This document shows, piece by piece, positions 1 to 5,394 of a DNA stretch of 5,394 nucleotides. The stretch's first letter is position 1. Every line of letters starts with the position of its first letter. The position numbers were made by a program, and so were the translations under genes. The stretch spans positions 1 to 5,394 of the forward strand of contig JAHFUU010000223.1 of the NCBI GenBank assembly GCA_023264915.1. Direction: 5' to 3'. The notes beneath the pieces are model-generated. The model worked only from the letters and a program-made list of their open reading frames with translations, had not been told where the DNA came from and did not search any database. Source of the DNA: Microthrixaceae bacterium. Its GTDB lineage: Bacteria > Actinomycetota > Acidimicrobiia > Acidimicrobiales > Acidimicrobilacustridaceae.

Positions 1-534
1 ATCATGATCCCTCTCGTCGTCGGCTTCCCTGAGCTCGACCTCGTCCGCCAATGGGTCGAGGAGGAGATCGTCGCCGCGATGGGTCACCCGAGCGGCAACG
101 GCTCGATCCTGATAGGGACCATGATCGAGACGCCTCGTGCGGCCATAGTCGGCGACGAGGTCGCCGAGGCGGCAGATTTCTTCAGCTTCGGCACCAACGA
201 CTTGACCCAGATGACCTTCGGGTTCTCGCGAGACGACGTGGCACCGATCCTCGAGAAGTACCTCGAGGAGGGGCTGTTGAAGATCGATCCGTTCGAGTCG
301 ATAGACCAGAACGGAGTGGGCAGCCTGGTTCGGATGGGCGTCGAGGGAGGCCGCGCCACCAAACCGAACCTCAAGCTCGGCGTCTGCGGAGAGCACGGGG
401 GGGATCCTGATTCGATCGCGTTCTTCTACTCGCTGGGGCTGGACTACGTGTCCTGCTCGCCGTTCCGCGTACCGATCGCGCGACTCGCGGCGGCCCGGTC
501 GGTGCTCAACGCTGGCGGTGACACGACGGCCTGA
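1..534 (+). CDS. ppdK: Pyruvate phosphate dikinase, C-terminal part (5' end outside window)
   Basis: This is the last 177 residues of pyruvate phosphate dikinase, a cytoplasmic enzyme that interconverts pyruvate + ATP + Pi and PEP + AMP + PPi. The frame is open from base 1, and the first in-frame ATG (4-6) lies inside a conserved [12 protein letters not shown] strand, so it is not the real start. Visible PEP/pyruvate-domain motifs, in order, are [10 protein letters not shown] (from 115; the Glu is a Mg2+ ligand in the family), [20 protein letters not shown] (about 178-237; the Asn-Asp pair binds Mg2+), and [10 protein letters not shown], whose Cys codon 385-387 is the general acid/base cysteine. 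The order FGTNDLTQ ... CGEHGGDP and the closing [15 protein letters not shown] segment fit PpdK better than PEP synthase or PTS enzyme I. The C-terminus is complete, with TGA at 532-534. The nucleotide-binding and phosphohistidine domains would lie upstream. The gene converges on the lipoprotein genes, with an 89 bp spacer. Confidence 0.96.
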   Translation: MMIPLVVGFPELDLVRQWVEEEIVAAMGHPSGNGSILIGTMIETPRAAIVGDEVAEAADFFSFGTNDLTQMTFGFSRDDVAPILEKYLEEGLLKIDPFESIDQNGVGSLVRMGVEGGRATKPNLKLGVCGEHGGDPDSIAFFYSLGLDYVSCSPFRVPIARLAAARSVLNAGGDTTA

Positions 535-550
535 CGGGTCGCCCGACGAT

Positions 551-563
551 GGCGCCCTGCGCC
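551..563. terminator. Possible weak hairpin between convergent genes
   Basis: GGCGC (551-555) and GCGCC (559-563) form a perfect 5 bp stem with a 3-base loop, 17 bases after the ppdK stop. A second 4 bp stem, CGGG (535-538) with CCCG (542-545), directly abuts the stop codon. Neither is followed by a T-tract, so intrinsic termination is uncertain. The location between convergent genes is the main argument for a termination role. Confidence 0.2.
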
Positions 564-579
564 GCGAGAGGGTCTGGCA

Positions 580-620
580 TCCCGTGTGGTCATCCCGTGC
601 CGGTCACCCCGTGCCGGTCA
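580..620. repeat. Short direct repeat, period 13-14 bp, about three copies
   Basis: The unit CCCGTGCCGGTCA occurs exactly at 594-606 and 608-620. A diverged copy, TCCCGTGTGGTCA, lies at 580-592. The copies sit head to tail between the convergent ppdK and lipoprotein genes, ending 3 bases before the lipoprotein stop codon. The likeliest origin is replication slippage in noncoding sequence. No protein-binding role can be shown. Confidence 0.6.
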
Positions 621-623
621 GCC

Positions 624-1271
624 TCAGCCGCTCCTGCCAACTTGGGGGCTGATCCCGCAGTTGGCCTTGAGCCAGCTCTCCATGTTCTTGCTGGCGCTGA
701 TCACCTCAGCTGACGAGCCGCGCCTCTCTAGGTCAGCCATGCTGGTTGCGCTCTGCACAGCGTTGTTGACGGTCTCGATGTCACCCCTCAACCCCGGAGG
801 AGCAACTGCTGTGAGGGTTTGATAGAGCTGCTTGATCATGTTGAGGGAAGCCGCGTCGTCAGATGATCCGGATGCGTCACCTCCGGTGCTCGTCGACATC
901 TGGCCCGCCAGCTTGTTGACCTCTTCGGCCAGTGCGTTGCAGAACTCCTCGTTGCCGCCTGTCGGCTTCACGGTGATGGTAGGGAACGTCTGCCTGTCGA
1001 CGCCTGTCGTCGAGGTACCCGACCTGCGCGAGGTGGTCGTCTGACCGTCTGAACCGCCATCGTCTGGGCCCGGCACGGTTCCCCGAGCTCCTGTCGTGGC
1101 TGTGGAGTCAGCCTTGTGGACCTTGGTCGTGTCGGAGTTGGCCGTCGTCGGGGCCGCAGGAGTCGTACCGGAGGTCTCGTTGGCGGGTTTCGAGCAGGCC
1201 ATCGCGACCACGGCGAGTCCGGCGAGCAGCCCTGCTGCGACGCCGCAGAGGCGCCGGCTGGGATCGATCAT
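624..1271 (-). CDS. Predicted lipoprotein with two-cysteine C-terminal domain (215 aa)
   Basis: Function is not recognised. The protein begins MIDPSRRLCG, with a basic n-region and a hydrophobic stretch to VVAMAC. Cys26 is the probable lipidation site, although the lipobox AMAC is less canonical than its neighbours'. Residues 27-100 are a low-complexity Thr/Ser/Gly/Pro-rich tether, expected to be disordered. A compact domain at about 105-210 starts EEFCNALAEEV (Cys111) and ends WLKANCGISPQ (Cys205), with a predicted helical middle (SLNMIKQLYQTL, then GDIETVNNAVQS). This domain aligns with the 1679-2236 product: shared FC.ALA, DDAA.L...K, AP, N..QS..S..DL and CG elements. Cys111 and Cys205 could form a disulfide outside the membrane. 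The ATG at 1269-1271 is chosen because AGGGGG (1282-1277) precedes it by 5 bases and it begins the signal peptide. The frame stays open upstream to 1682, but that part lacks protein-like character. It lies 35 bp downstream of the mini-lipoprotein gene and is probably co-transcribed with it. Confidence 0.85.
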   Translation of the reverse strand: MIDPSRRLCGVAAGLLAGLAVVAMACSKPANETSGTTPAAPTTANSDTTKVHKADSTATTGARGTVPGPDDGGSDGQTTTSRRSGTSTTGVDRQTFPTITVKPTGGNEEFCNALAEEVNKLAGQMSTSTGGDASGSSDDAASLNMIKQLYQTLTAVAPPGLRGDIETVNNAVQSATSMADLERRGSSAEVISASKNMESWLKANCGISPQVGRSG

Positions 1272-1306
1272 TTTCTCCCCCTCTGGTACGAGTGACTGGG
1301 AGCAAT

Positions 1307-1516
1307 CTAGGTCGTCCGGGCCGTCCTGGCGCTGCTGCTGGTTGTCGTGGTGGGCTCGGTCGGCAACGAAGGTGTCGTGTAGTTGCCGCCCTTCTGGCCG
1401 CACCCAGAGATGATGCCGAGGCACAAGGTGATCGCCCACAGGCCTTTCACGCGGCCGTGCCGCCGGTGAGTCGTGCCCGCCGAGCTCGTGCTGGGACCTC
1501 GTGAAGAGTCGCGCAT
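1307..1516 (-). CDS. Mini-lipoprotein, 69 aa, Thr/Ser-rich tail only
   Basis: This small gene encodes a lipoprotein signal followed by almost nothing else. The N-terminal 22 residues are Ser/Thr/Arg/His-rich. Then VKGLWAITLCLGIISGC gives a hydrophobic core and a good lipobox, ISGC, with Cys39 as the expected lipidated residue. The mature part is only about 31 residues (GQKGGNYTTPSLPTEP, then TTTT, SSS and a basic ARTARTT end). The start is ATG 1514-1516, because AAGGAG lies 8 bases upstream (1530-1525). A GTG at 1448-1450 would give a more typical 16-residue signal and a 47 aa product, but it has no convincing ribosome binding site. The gene sits between the two paralogous lipoprotein genes, 35 bp ahead of the 624-1271 gene. 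It may be a genuine tiny surface lipopeptide, a leader affecting downstream translation, or the N-terminal remnant of a third paralogue that lost its domain. The signal peptide and ribosome binding site argue that it is translated. Confidence 0.6.
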   Translation of the reverse strand: MRDSSRGPSTSSAGTTHRRHGRVKGLWAITLCLGIISGCGQKGGNYTTPSLPTEPTTTTSSSARTARTT

Positions 1517-1524
1517 CTGCTGTG

Positions 1525-1530
1525 CTCCTT
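1525..1530 (-). promoter_or_regulatory. Strong Shine-Dalgarno site that sets the mini-lipoprotein start
   Basis: On the minus strand AAGGAG is followed by 8 bases and then ATG (1516-1514). This is the best ribosome binding site in the lipoprotein cluster. It favours the 69-codon reading over the later GTG at 1450 and over the upstream in-frame ATG at 1627. Confidence 0.6.
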
Positions 1531-1548
1531 GGCTTGGCGTGCCTCGCG

Positions 1549-1554
1549 ATCGTA
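1549..1554 (-). promoter_or_regulatory. Possible -10 element for the mini-lipoprotein/215-aa lipoprotein pair
   Basis: TACGAT on the minus strand fits the TANNNT -10 consensus used by primary actinobacterial sigma factors. It would place transcription start about 25 bases before the 1516 ATG, leaving room for the AAGGAG site. No recognisable -35 lies 16-18 bases upstream. The 162 bp gap after the 185-aa lipoprotein gene makes a separate promoter here reasonable. Confidence 0.3.
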
Positions 1555-1584
1555 GGGTCGCCACAGCTTTGGGTGTTCCCGTGA

Positions 1585-1624
1585 CCTGCCGGCGGCGGCA
1601 TCGACTCAGATCGGCCACGGCAGG
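1585..1624 (-). terminator. Inverted repeat after the 185-aa lipoprotein gene, possible terminator
   Basis: CCTGCCG (1585-1591) and CGGCAGG (1618-1624) are perfect 7 bp inverted arms around a 26-base loop, located 55-94 bases past the stop of the 1679-2236 gene. No T-tract follows on the minus strand and the loop is large, so this is at most a weak or factor-assisted terminator. It occupies much of the 162 bp intergenic gap at 1517-1678, which holds no other gene I can see. Confidence 0.2.
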
Positions 1625-1678
1625 CAAGTCCCAGCCACCTTCCCAGGTCGCTAGGCCAGGTCGCGGCGAGCTGCCGGC

Positions 1679-2236
1679 TCATGCCGAAAGGTCGAACCCG
1701 CAGCTGTTCTTCACGAACTCCGCGAAGCGGTCCTGGTTCGCTACGAAGTTCGGGTCTTCCAGCTTGGTCAGGTCCGATACCGATTGCAGGGATTGGATGG
1801 TGTTGCTCATCGCCTGCACCTCAGGCTTGATCGCTGTAGGCGCGAGGTTCGCGAGGTTGGTGAAGGTGTCCTTCATCTGCTTGAGAACCGCCGCGTCATC
1901 GCCTCCGGCCGGCGCGGAGAAGAGTCCCGAAGCACCGGCCAACGCTTGACAGAAGGGCTGGAACTCAGGGAGGACAGAGGTCTCGCTGGCCGAAGCGATC
2001 GCTGCGCCCGGGGACGCCGGCAGACCGGTTCCAGGGGGCATCCTGGACGGAGGTGGGCTGGTTGGCGAGGCCGGAGCCGACACGGTCGTGGCGGCCCCGT
2101 CGGCAGCCTGAGGACGGCTGCAAGATGTCACCAAGGGCCAGCACACCAATACGGCGACCGCCAGCGAGAGCTTGGCGGCCGCCCTGGTCCAGGCAGGGAA
2201 GCCGGTTGGCATGGTGGGTCTGGCACAGGTGGTCAT
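1679..2236 (-). CDS. Predicted lipoprotein with two-cysteine C-terminal domain (185 aa)
   Basis: Function is not recognised. The N-terminus has basic residues (Arg18, Lys22), a hydrophobic core (LSLAVAVLVCWPL) and the good lipobox VTSC, with Cys39 as the expected lipid anchor. A Pro/Ser/Ala/Thr-rich tether runs from about 40 to 88. A compact domain at about 90-185 begins FQPFCQALAG (Cys96) and ends FVKNSCGFDLSA (Cys179). It matches the 624-1271 product around FC.ALA, GDDAA.LKQMK, LAPTAIK, the SNTIQSLQSVSDL stretch and the CG end. The tether differs in composition and the domain is shorter, so this is an old duplication. Start choice is uncertain. ATG at 2236 has only a weak G-rich stretch upstream and may be nearly leaderless. 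ATG at 2212 would give a tidier signal peptide (Cys31) but has no ribosome binding site. The gene is divergent from dnaG. Sub-micron adhesion, solute-binding or envelope roles are all possible and none is supported. Confidence 0.82.
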   Translation of the reverse strand: MTTCARPTMPTGFPAWTRAAAKLSLAVAVLVCWPLVTSCSRPQAADGAATTVSAPASPTSPPPSRMPPGTGLPASPGAAIASASETSVLPEFQPFCQALAGASGLFSAPAGGDDAAVLKQMKDTFTNLANLAPTAIKPEVQAMSNTIQSLQSVSDLTKLEDPNFVANQDRFAEFVKNSCGFDLSA

Positions 2237-2350
2237 CAGTGCCCCGACCCTACAAGTCGCGATGCGGTGGCGCGCCCAGATGAGCGGTCGGGCCCTGTGG
2301 CGTGGGTAGGTCTGCGTGCCACGCTGCTACGGTCGCCTGAGGCATCGGAC
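2237..2350. promoter_or_regulatory. Divergent intergenic region between lipoprotein gene and dnaG
   Basis: These 114 bp must hold the signals for the leftward lipoprotein gene and probably for dnaG-rpoD. On the plus strand TACGGT (2328-2333) fits TANNNT and would start transcription near 2340, just before the GAGG (2339-2342) that lies 8 bases ahead of the dnaG ATG. This implies a very short leader. On the minus strand TAGGGT (2252-2247) could serve the lipoprotein gene, giving a leader of only a few bases. Neither has a clear -35. No operator-like palindrome stands out. Confidence 0.35.
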
Positions 2351-4144
2351 ATGGGCATTCTCGACGAAGACGTGCAGCGGGTACGTGAGGTGACAGACAT
2401 CGTTGCCGTCATGACCGAGCACGTGCAGCTCAAGAGGGTAGGGCGGCGGTGGCAGGGCCTGTGCCCGTTCCACCAGGAGAAGACCCCTTCGTTCTCGGTG
2501 AACTCCGAGCTGGGCCTGTACCGCTGCTTTGGTTGTGGGGCCAAGGGTGACGTGATCACCTTCGTTCGCGAGATCGAGCATCTCGACTTTCCGGGGGCTG
2601 TCGAGCACCTGGCTGCCAAGGCCGGCATGACGCTGCGTTACACCGATCGCAACGAGGGAGAGGCACGCCGTCGCAAGGGGGTGCTCATCGACGCGGTTGC
2701 AAGGGCAGTCGACTGGTACCACGAGCGTCTCCTGTCCTCGCCCGATGCCGGACCGGCTCGGGGCTACCTTCGTGATCGCGGCCTTGACGGTGAGGCCGTG
2801 CGCGCCTACAAGATCGGTTGGGCACCTGATTCCTATGACTCTCTGGCCAGGGCCCTCCGGCTGCCTGACAGCGAGCTCGTCGATTCGGGACTCGGGTTCT
2901 TGAACAGTCGCAACAGCCAGACCGACTTCTTCCGGGGGCGAGTGCTCTTCCCGATCTTCGATGTCAGCGGGGACCCGGTCGGATTCGGCGGTCGGATCCT
3001 GCCCGGCCGAACCGGACCCAAGTACAAGAACTCGACCGAGAGTCGCATATACGCCAAGAGCAAGCTGCTGTACGGGCTCAACTGGGCGAAGGCCACGATC
3101 GTCACCGAGGACGAGGCCATCGTCTGTGAGGGCTACACCGACGTCATCGGTTTCGCATCGGCGGGCCTTCGTCATGCTGTCGCGACTTGTGGCACGGCGC
3201 TCACCGAGGACCACGTCCGCTCGCTCAAGAGCTTCGCTCGGCGCGTCGTGCTCGCCTTCGATGCTGACACGGCCGGCCAGAGCGCGGCTGACCGCTTCTA
3301 TGAGTGGGAGCGCAAGTACGAGGTCGACGTCGCGGTGGCAGTGCTGCCTGGTGGGGTCGATCCAGCCGATCTCGCCCGCTCTGATCCGGAGCGCCTGCGC
3401 GAGGTCGTGAACGGTGCTGTGCCATTCCTGGGGTTCCGCGTGAACCGGACCCTTGACTCGTTGCCGATGGGAACCCCCGAACAGCGCGCTCGAGCGGCCG
3501 AAGCTGCGCTGGCGGTCATCGCCGAGCATCCGAGCGACCTGGTCCGTGACCAGTACGTGATGGAGGTTGCCTCGAGGACCCGGCTGGACCCGAACAGCCT
3601 GCGGTCACGCGTCGATCGTCCTCGAGCGGTGACGACCCGGCGGGCACCACCGCAAAGGCAGTCCGCGCCGATGGCGTCCAGCTGGGCAGAGAGTCCCGAG
3701 ACCGAGGCTCTGCGCCTCCTCGTCGAGCAACGAGACGAGATCTCGCCATGGCTGCACGAATCGCTTTTCGCCGATCCCTTGAACCTCGACGCGTACCAGA
3801 CGCTCCTCGCTCATCATGACCCACGGGACGCGCTGGCGTCTGCCGATGACGCCACCGCCGACCTGTTGGGCAAGGTCCTCCTTGCCGACAGCGACGCAGA
3901 GCCCATGGATGTGGTGGAGCGCTTGTTGCAGGAAGCGGTACGGCGCGCACTCACCCAAATCGAGATGTCCACCCGTGAGCCCGACCAGGCACTCGCCATG
4001 GCCAAGGAAGTCGCGTGGTTGAAGTTGCGCCGAGAAGAGCTGGACGATCCGGTCCGGCGAGTCGAGGCTGCCGAAGCCTTGCTAGCCTGGCTGCTACAGC
4101 AGCCGGGGAGCAATCCAACAGAGCCGAGGGGTCTTGATGAGTGA
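2351..4144 (+). CDS. dnaG: DNA primase DnaG (597 aa, complete)
   Basis: DnaG synthesises the RNA primers for replication and is recruited by the replicative helicase DnaB. The CHC2 zinc-binding domain occupies about residues 1-95, with ligands in CPFH (Cys38, His41) and CFGC (Cys59, Cys62). The RNA polymerase/TOPRIM core follows. It shows [10 protein letters not shown] and VGFGGR (195-215), PKYKNSTES (223-231), the TOPRIM glutamate in VCEGYTDVI (Glu260), CGTALTEDH (280-288), the metal-binding pair in AFDADTAG (Asp304, Asp306) and GGVDPADL (334-341). A Pro/Arg/Ser-rich linker at about 420-445 leads to the helical C-terminal DnaB-interaction region (about 446-590). Length is normal for the family. 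All catalytic and zinc residues are present. The frame is open back to 1784, but ATG 2351 is chosen because the protein begins [18 protein letters not shown] as DnaG does and GAGG lies 8 bases upstream. The upstream extension is antisense to the lipoprotein gene. The stop overlaps the start of rpoD. Confidence 0.97.
   Translation: MGILDEDVQRVREVTDIVAVMTEHVQLKRVGRRWQGLCPFHQEKTPSFSVNSELGLYRCFGCGAKGDVITFVREIEHLDFPGAVEHLAAKAGMTLRYTDRNEGEARRRKGVLIDAVARAVDWYHERLLSSPDAGPARGYLRDRGLDGEAVRAYKIGWAPDSYDSLARALRLPDSELVDSGLGFLNSRNSQTDFFRGRVLFPIFDVSGDPVGFGGRILPGRTGPKYKNSTESRIYAKSKLLYGLNWAKATIVTEDEAIVCEGYTDVIGFASAGLRHAVATCGTALTEDHVRSLKSFARRVVLAFDADTAGQSAADRFYEWERKYEVDVAVAVLPGGVDPADLARSDPERLREVVNGAVPFLGFRVNRTLDSLPMGTPEQRARAAEAALAVIAEHPSDLVRDQYVMEVASRTRLDPNSLRSRVDRPRAVTTRRAPPQRQSAPMASSWAESPETEALRLLVEQRDEISPWLHESLFADPLNLDAYQTLLAHHDPRDALASADDATADLLGKVLLADSDAEPMDVVERLLQEAVRRALTQIEMSTREPDQALAMAKEVAWLKLRREELDDPVRRVEAAEALLAWLLQQPGSNPTEPRGLDE
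4126..4131 (+). promoter_or_regulatory. Ribosome binding site for rpoD inside dnaG
   Basis: GAGGGG, inside the last dnaG codons, lies 5 bases before ATG 4137-4139. A second candidate, GAGGG (4143-4147), lies 4 bases before an in-frame ATG at 4152-4154, so the sigma factor could also start five residues later. The overlap of the upstream site with dnaG coding sequence suggests translational coupling. Confidence 0.55.
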
Positions 4145-5394
4145 GGGTGCAATGCTCTCTTCTCTGGCGGGGGTTCCCGGCCACGAGCTTCAAGCCTTGC
4201 TCGCGGCCGGTCATCGCCAGAACGTCACCGTCAGCGACGTTTGCCGCGCCCTGGGACGCCCATCCCTCGAAGCCACCGAGGTGACCGTGATCCGCGCTTG
4301 GTTCGCCGAGCGCGGCGTGCACCTCGACGAGCTCACCGAATCCCGTGGAGACGGGGCTGGTGAGCCAGGTGAGCCGAACCGTTCCTCCCGCGCAGGCCTG
4401 AGCGCGCCGCAGAGCATCGACCTCATCGCCACGCCTGGTGCTGCCGGGGCGGCGGGTCAACCCTCGCCGGGCCCCGTCGATCAACCAACGTCTGGGCCCG
4501 ATCTGGGTGACGATGGGAGTGACCTGGCAGCCCACGAGCTCGCGAGCGAACCAGTCCATGGGCCCGCTGAGGCTCCGGTCGGCGGTACGGCAGGGGGGGC
4601 CGCGGCCGACGCTGACGACGATGACCCCGACATGCTTGTGGCCGAGGAGGTCGAGCCAGGTCCGCCCATAGACGACGAGACGTTCGCTGAGCTGGCAGAA
4701 GAAGAGAACGTGTTGGTCGAGGCCGAGCGCGGTCTCGAGGTCGGCCTCTTGAACGACACGCTTCCAGATCTGGTCGAGCTTCCCCCCGGGGCTGATCCGG
4801 TCGAGGTGGTTGTGACCCCCGATCTCCCGAGTGCACCCACGGTCGTGATCCCGGCATCGGTGCTCAAGGCCGAACGAGAGGTCGATGAGGCACAGGAGGC
4901 CATCGAGAAGCGAGCCCGTCGAATCCGATCGATATCCAACAAGGATTCGGGTGGGGGATCCTCGGACCCGGTGCGGATGTACCTGAAGGAGATCGGCCGG
5001 GTTCCTCTGCTCAGTGCAGCCGGCGAGGTCGCGCTCGCCAAGCGGATCGAGGCAGGCACGCAGGCCTCGGAGTTGCTCGCCGACCTTGCAGCCGAGGGCA
5101 AGCTCGAATCGATGGACTTCTCGGAGCGGCGCAAGCTCCAGCGCCAAGAGCGCGACGGGGACAGGGCCAAGCACGAGTTGACCCAAGCCAACCTCCGGCT
5201 GGTGGTATCGATCGCCAAGCGCTATGTGGGTCGAGGAATGCTCATCCTTGACCTGATCCAGGAAGGCAACCTGGGCCTGATGCGGGCCGTCGAGAAGTTC
5301 GACTACACCAAGGGCTTCAAGTTCTCGACCTATGCGACGTGGTGGATCCGCCAGGCGATCACCCGAGCGATAGCCGATCAGGCCCGGACCATCC
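4137..5394 (+). CDS. rpoD: Primary RNA polymerase sigma factor RpoD/SigA, N-terminal 419 residues (3' end outside window)
   Basis: This is the primary sigma-70 factor that directs RNA polymerase to housekeeping promoters. The frame is open from ATG 4137 to the window edge. Residues about 10-66 resemble region 1.1 ([19 protein letters not shown], then [12 protein letters not shown]). A long linker (about 67-275) is acidic and rich in Gly, Pro, Ala, Asp and Glu, and its last third is likely helical ([19 protein letters not shown]). Region 1.2 is at 278-308 ([17 protein letters not shown]). Region 2 starts at 351 with [18 protein letters not shown], then [20 protein letters not shown] (2.2, core binding) and [20 protein letters not shown] (2.3-2.4). 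The melting tryptophans are Trp402 and Trp403, and the -10-reading residues are Gln406 and Thr409. Regions 3 and 4 would lie beyond the edge. The near-invariant region 2 and presence of region 1.1 mark a group 1 sigma rather than an alternative factor. It overlaps dnaG by 8 bp. Confidence 0.96.
   Translation, partial: MSEGAMLSSLAGVPGHELQALLAAGHRQNVTVSDVCRALGRPSLEATEVTVIRAWFAERGVHLDELTESRGDGAGEPGEPNRSSRAGLSAPQSIDLIATPGAAGAAGQPSPGPVDQPTSGPDLGDDGSDLAAHELASEPVHGPAEAPVGGTAGGAAADADDDDPDMLVAEEVEPGPPIDDETFAELAEEENVLVEAERGLEVGLLNDTLPDLVELPPGADPVEVVVTPDLPSAPTVVIPASVLKAEREVDEAQEAIEKRARRIRSISNKDSGGGSSDPVRMYLKEIGRVPLLSAAGEVALAKRIEAGTQASELLADLAAEGKLESMDFSERRKLQRQERDGDRAKHELTQANLRLVVSIAKRYVGRGMLILDLIQEGNLGLMRAVEKFDYTKGFKFSTYATWWIRQAITRAIADQARTI

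Noticed and set aside
1096..1413. Plus-strand open frame opposite the lipoprotein cluster
   Set aside because: It reads the complement of the signal peptide and tether regions. It has no convincing start signal and no recognisable domain.
1539..1560. CGATCG and similar short palindromes near the possible -10 element
   Set aside because: Six-base palindromes of this kind are common at this GC content, and no extended symmetric operator is present.
1272..1682. In-frame upstream extension of the 215-aa lipoprotein, giving 352 codons from an ATG at 1682
   Set aside because: The added 137 residues lack protein-like character and overlap the mini-lipoprotein in another frame. They would bury the signal peptide internally. 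ATG 1271 has its own ribosome binding site.
1784..2350. Open frame extending dnaG upstream by 189 codons
   Set aside because: It is antisense to the lipoprotein gene at 1679-2236 and Arg/Gly-rich as expected of a GC-rich shadow. DnaG homology begins exactly at Met 2351, which has a GAGG upstream.
2327..3529. 400-codon open frame on the minus strand across dnaG
   Set aside because: It lies wholly antisense to conserved primase domains, and third-position GC bias readily produces such frames. No recognisable motif or ribosome binding site supports it.
3951..5186. 411-codon open frame on the minus strand across the dnaG 3' end and rpoD
   Set aside because: It is antisense to the sigma factor, whose motifs are unmistakable. 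The translated product shows no family motif, and its length is explained by codon bias.

Overview
The window looks like a chromosomal housekeeping segment from a GC-rich actinobacterium, most likely a deep-branching one such as the Acidimicrobiia. The evidence is high GC with strong G/C preference at third codon positions, a primary sigma factor with a long acidic N-terminal extension of the actinobacterial SigA/HrdB kind, small Thr/Ser/Pro-rich lipoproteins, and the order ppdK ... dnaG-rpoD. The class-level assignment is inferred from gene content and remembered gene order; no search was run.

Layout. At the left edge, positions 1-534 (+) are the C-terminal end of pyruvate phosphate dikinase (ppdK), including its Mg2+-binding and catalytic-cysteine motifs. 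A short convergent spacer (535-623) holds a 13-14 bp direct repeat in about three copies and small GC hairpins. Positions 624-2236 carry three genes on the minus strand, all encoding predicted lipoproteins. In transcription order they are a 185-residue protein (2236-1679), a 69-residue mini-lipoprotein (1516-1307) and a 215-residue protein (1271-624). The two larger ones share a C-terminal domain with two conserved cysteines and appear to be paralogues. A 114 bp divergent intergenic region follows. Then come dnaG (2351-4144, +, complete, 597 aa) and rpoD/sigA (4137 to beyond the right edge, +). Their coding regions overlap by 8 bp.

How they work together. dnaG and rpoD form the core of the classical macromolecular synthesis operon, linking replication priming to the primary sigma factor. 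Here they are probably co-transcribed and translationally coupled. The lipoprotein cluster is transcribed the opposite way, exported and membrane-anchored, and has no obvious link to primase or sigma. It looks like an accessory insertion between ppdK and the dnaG-rpoD pair. It is the least understood part of the window. I saw no mobile element, tRNA, rRNA or CRISPR array, and no gene-free stretch longer than 162 bp.
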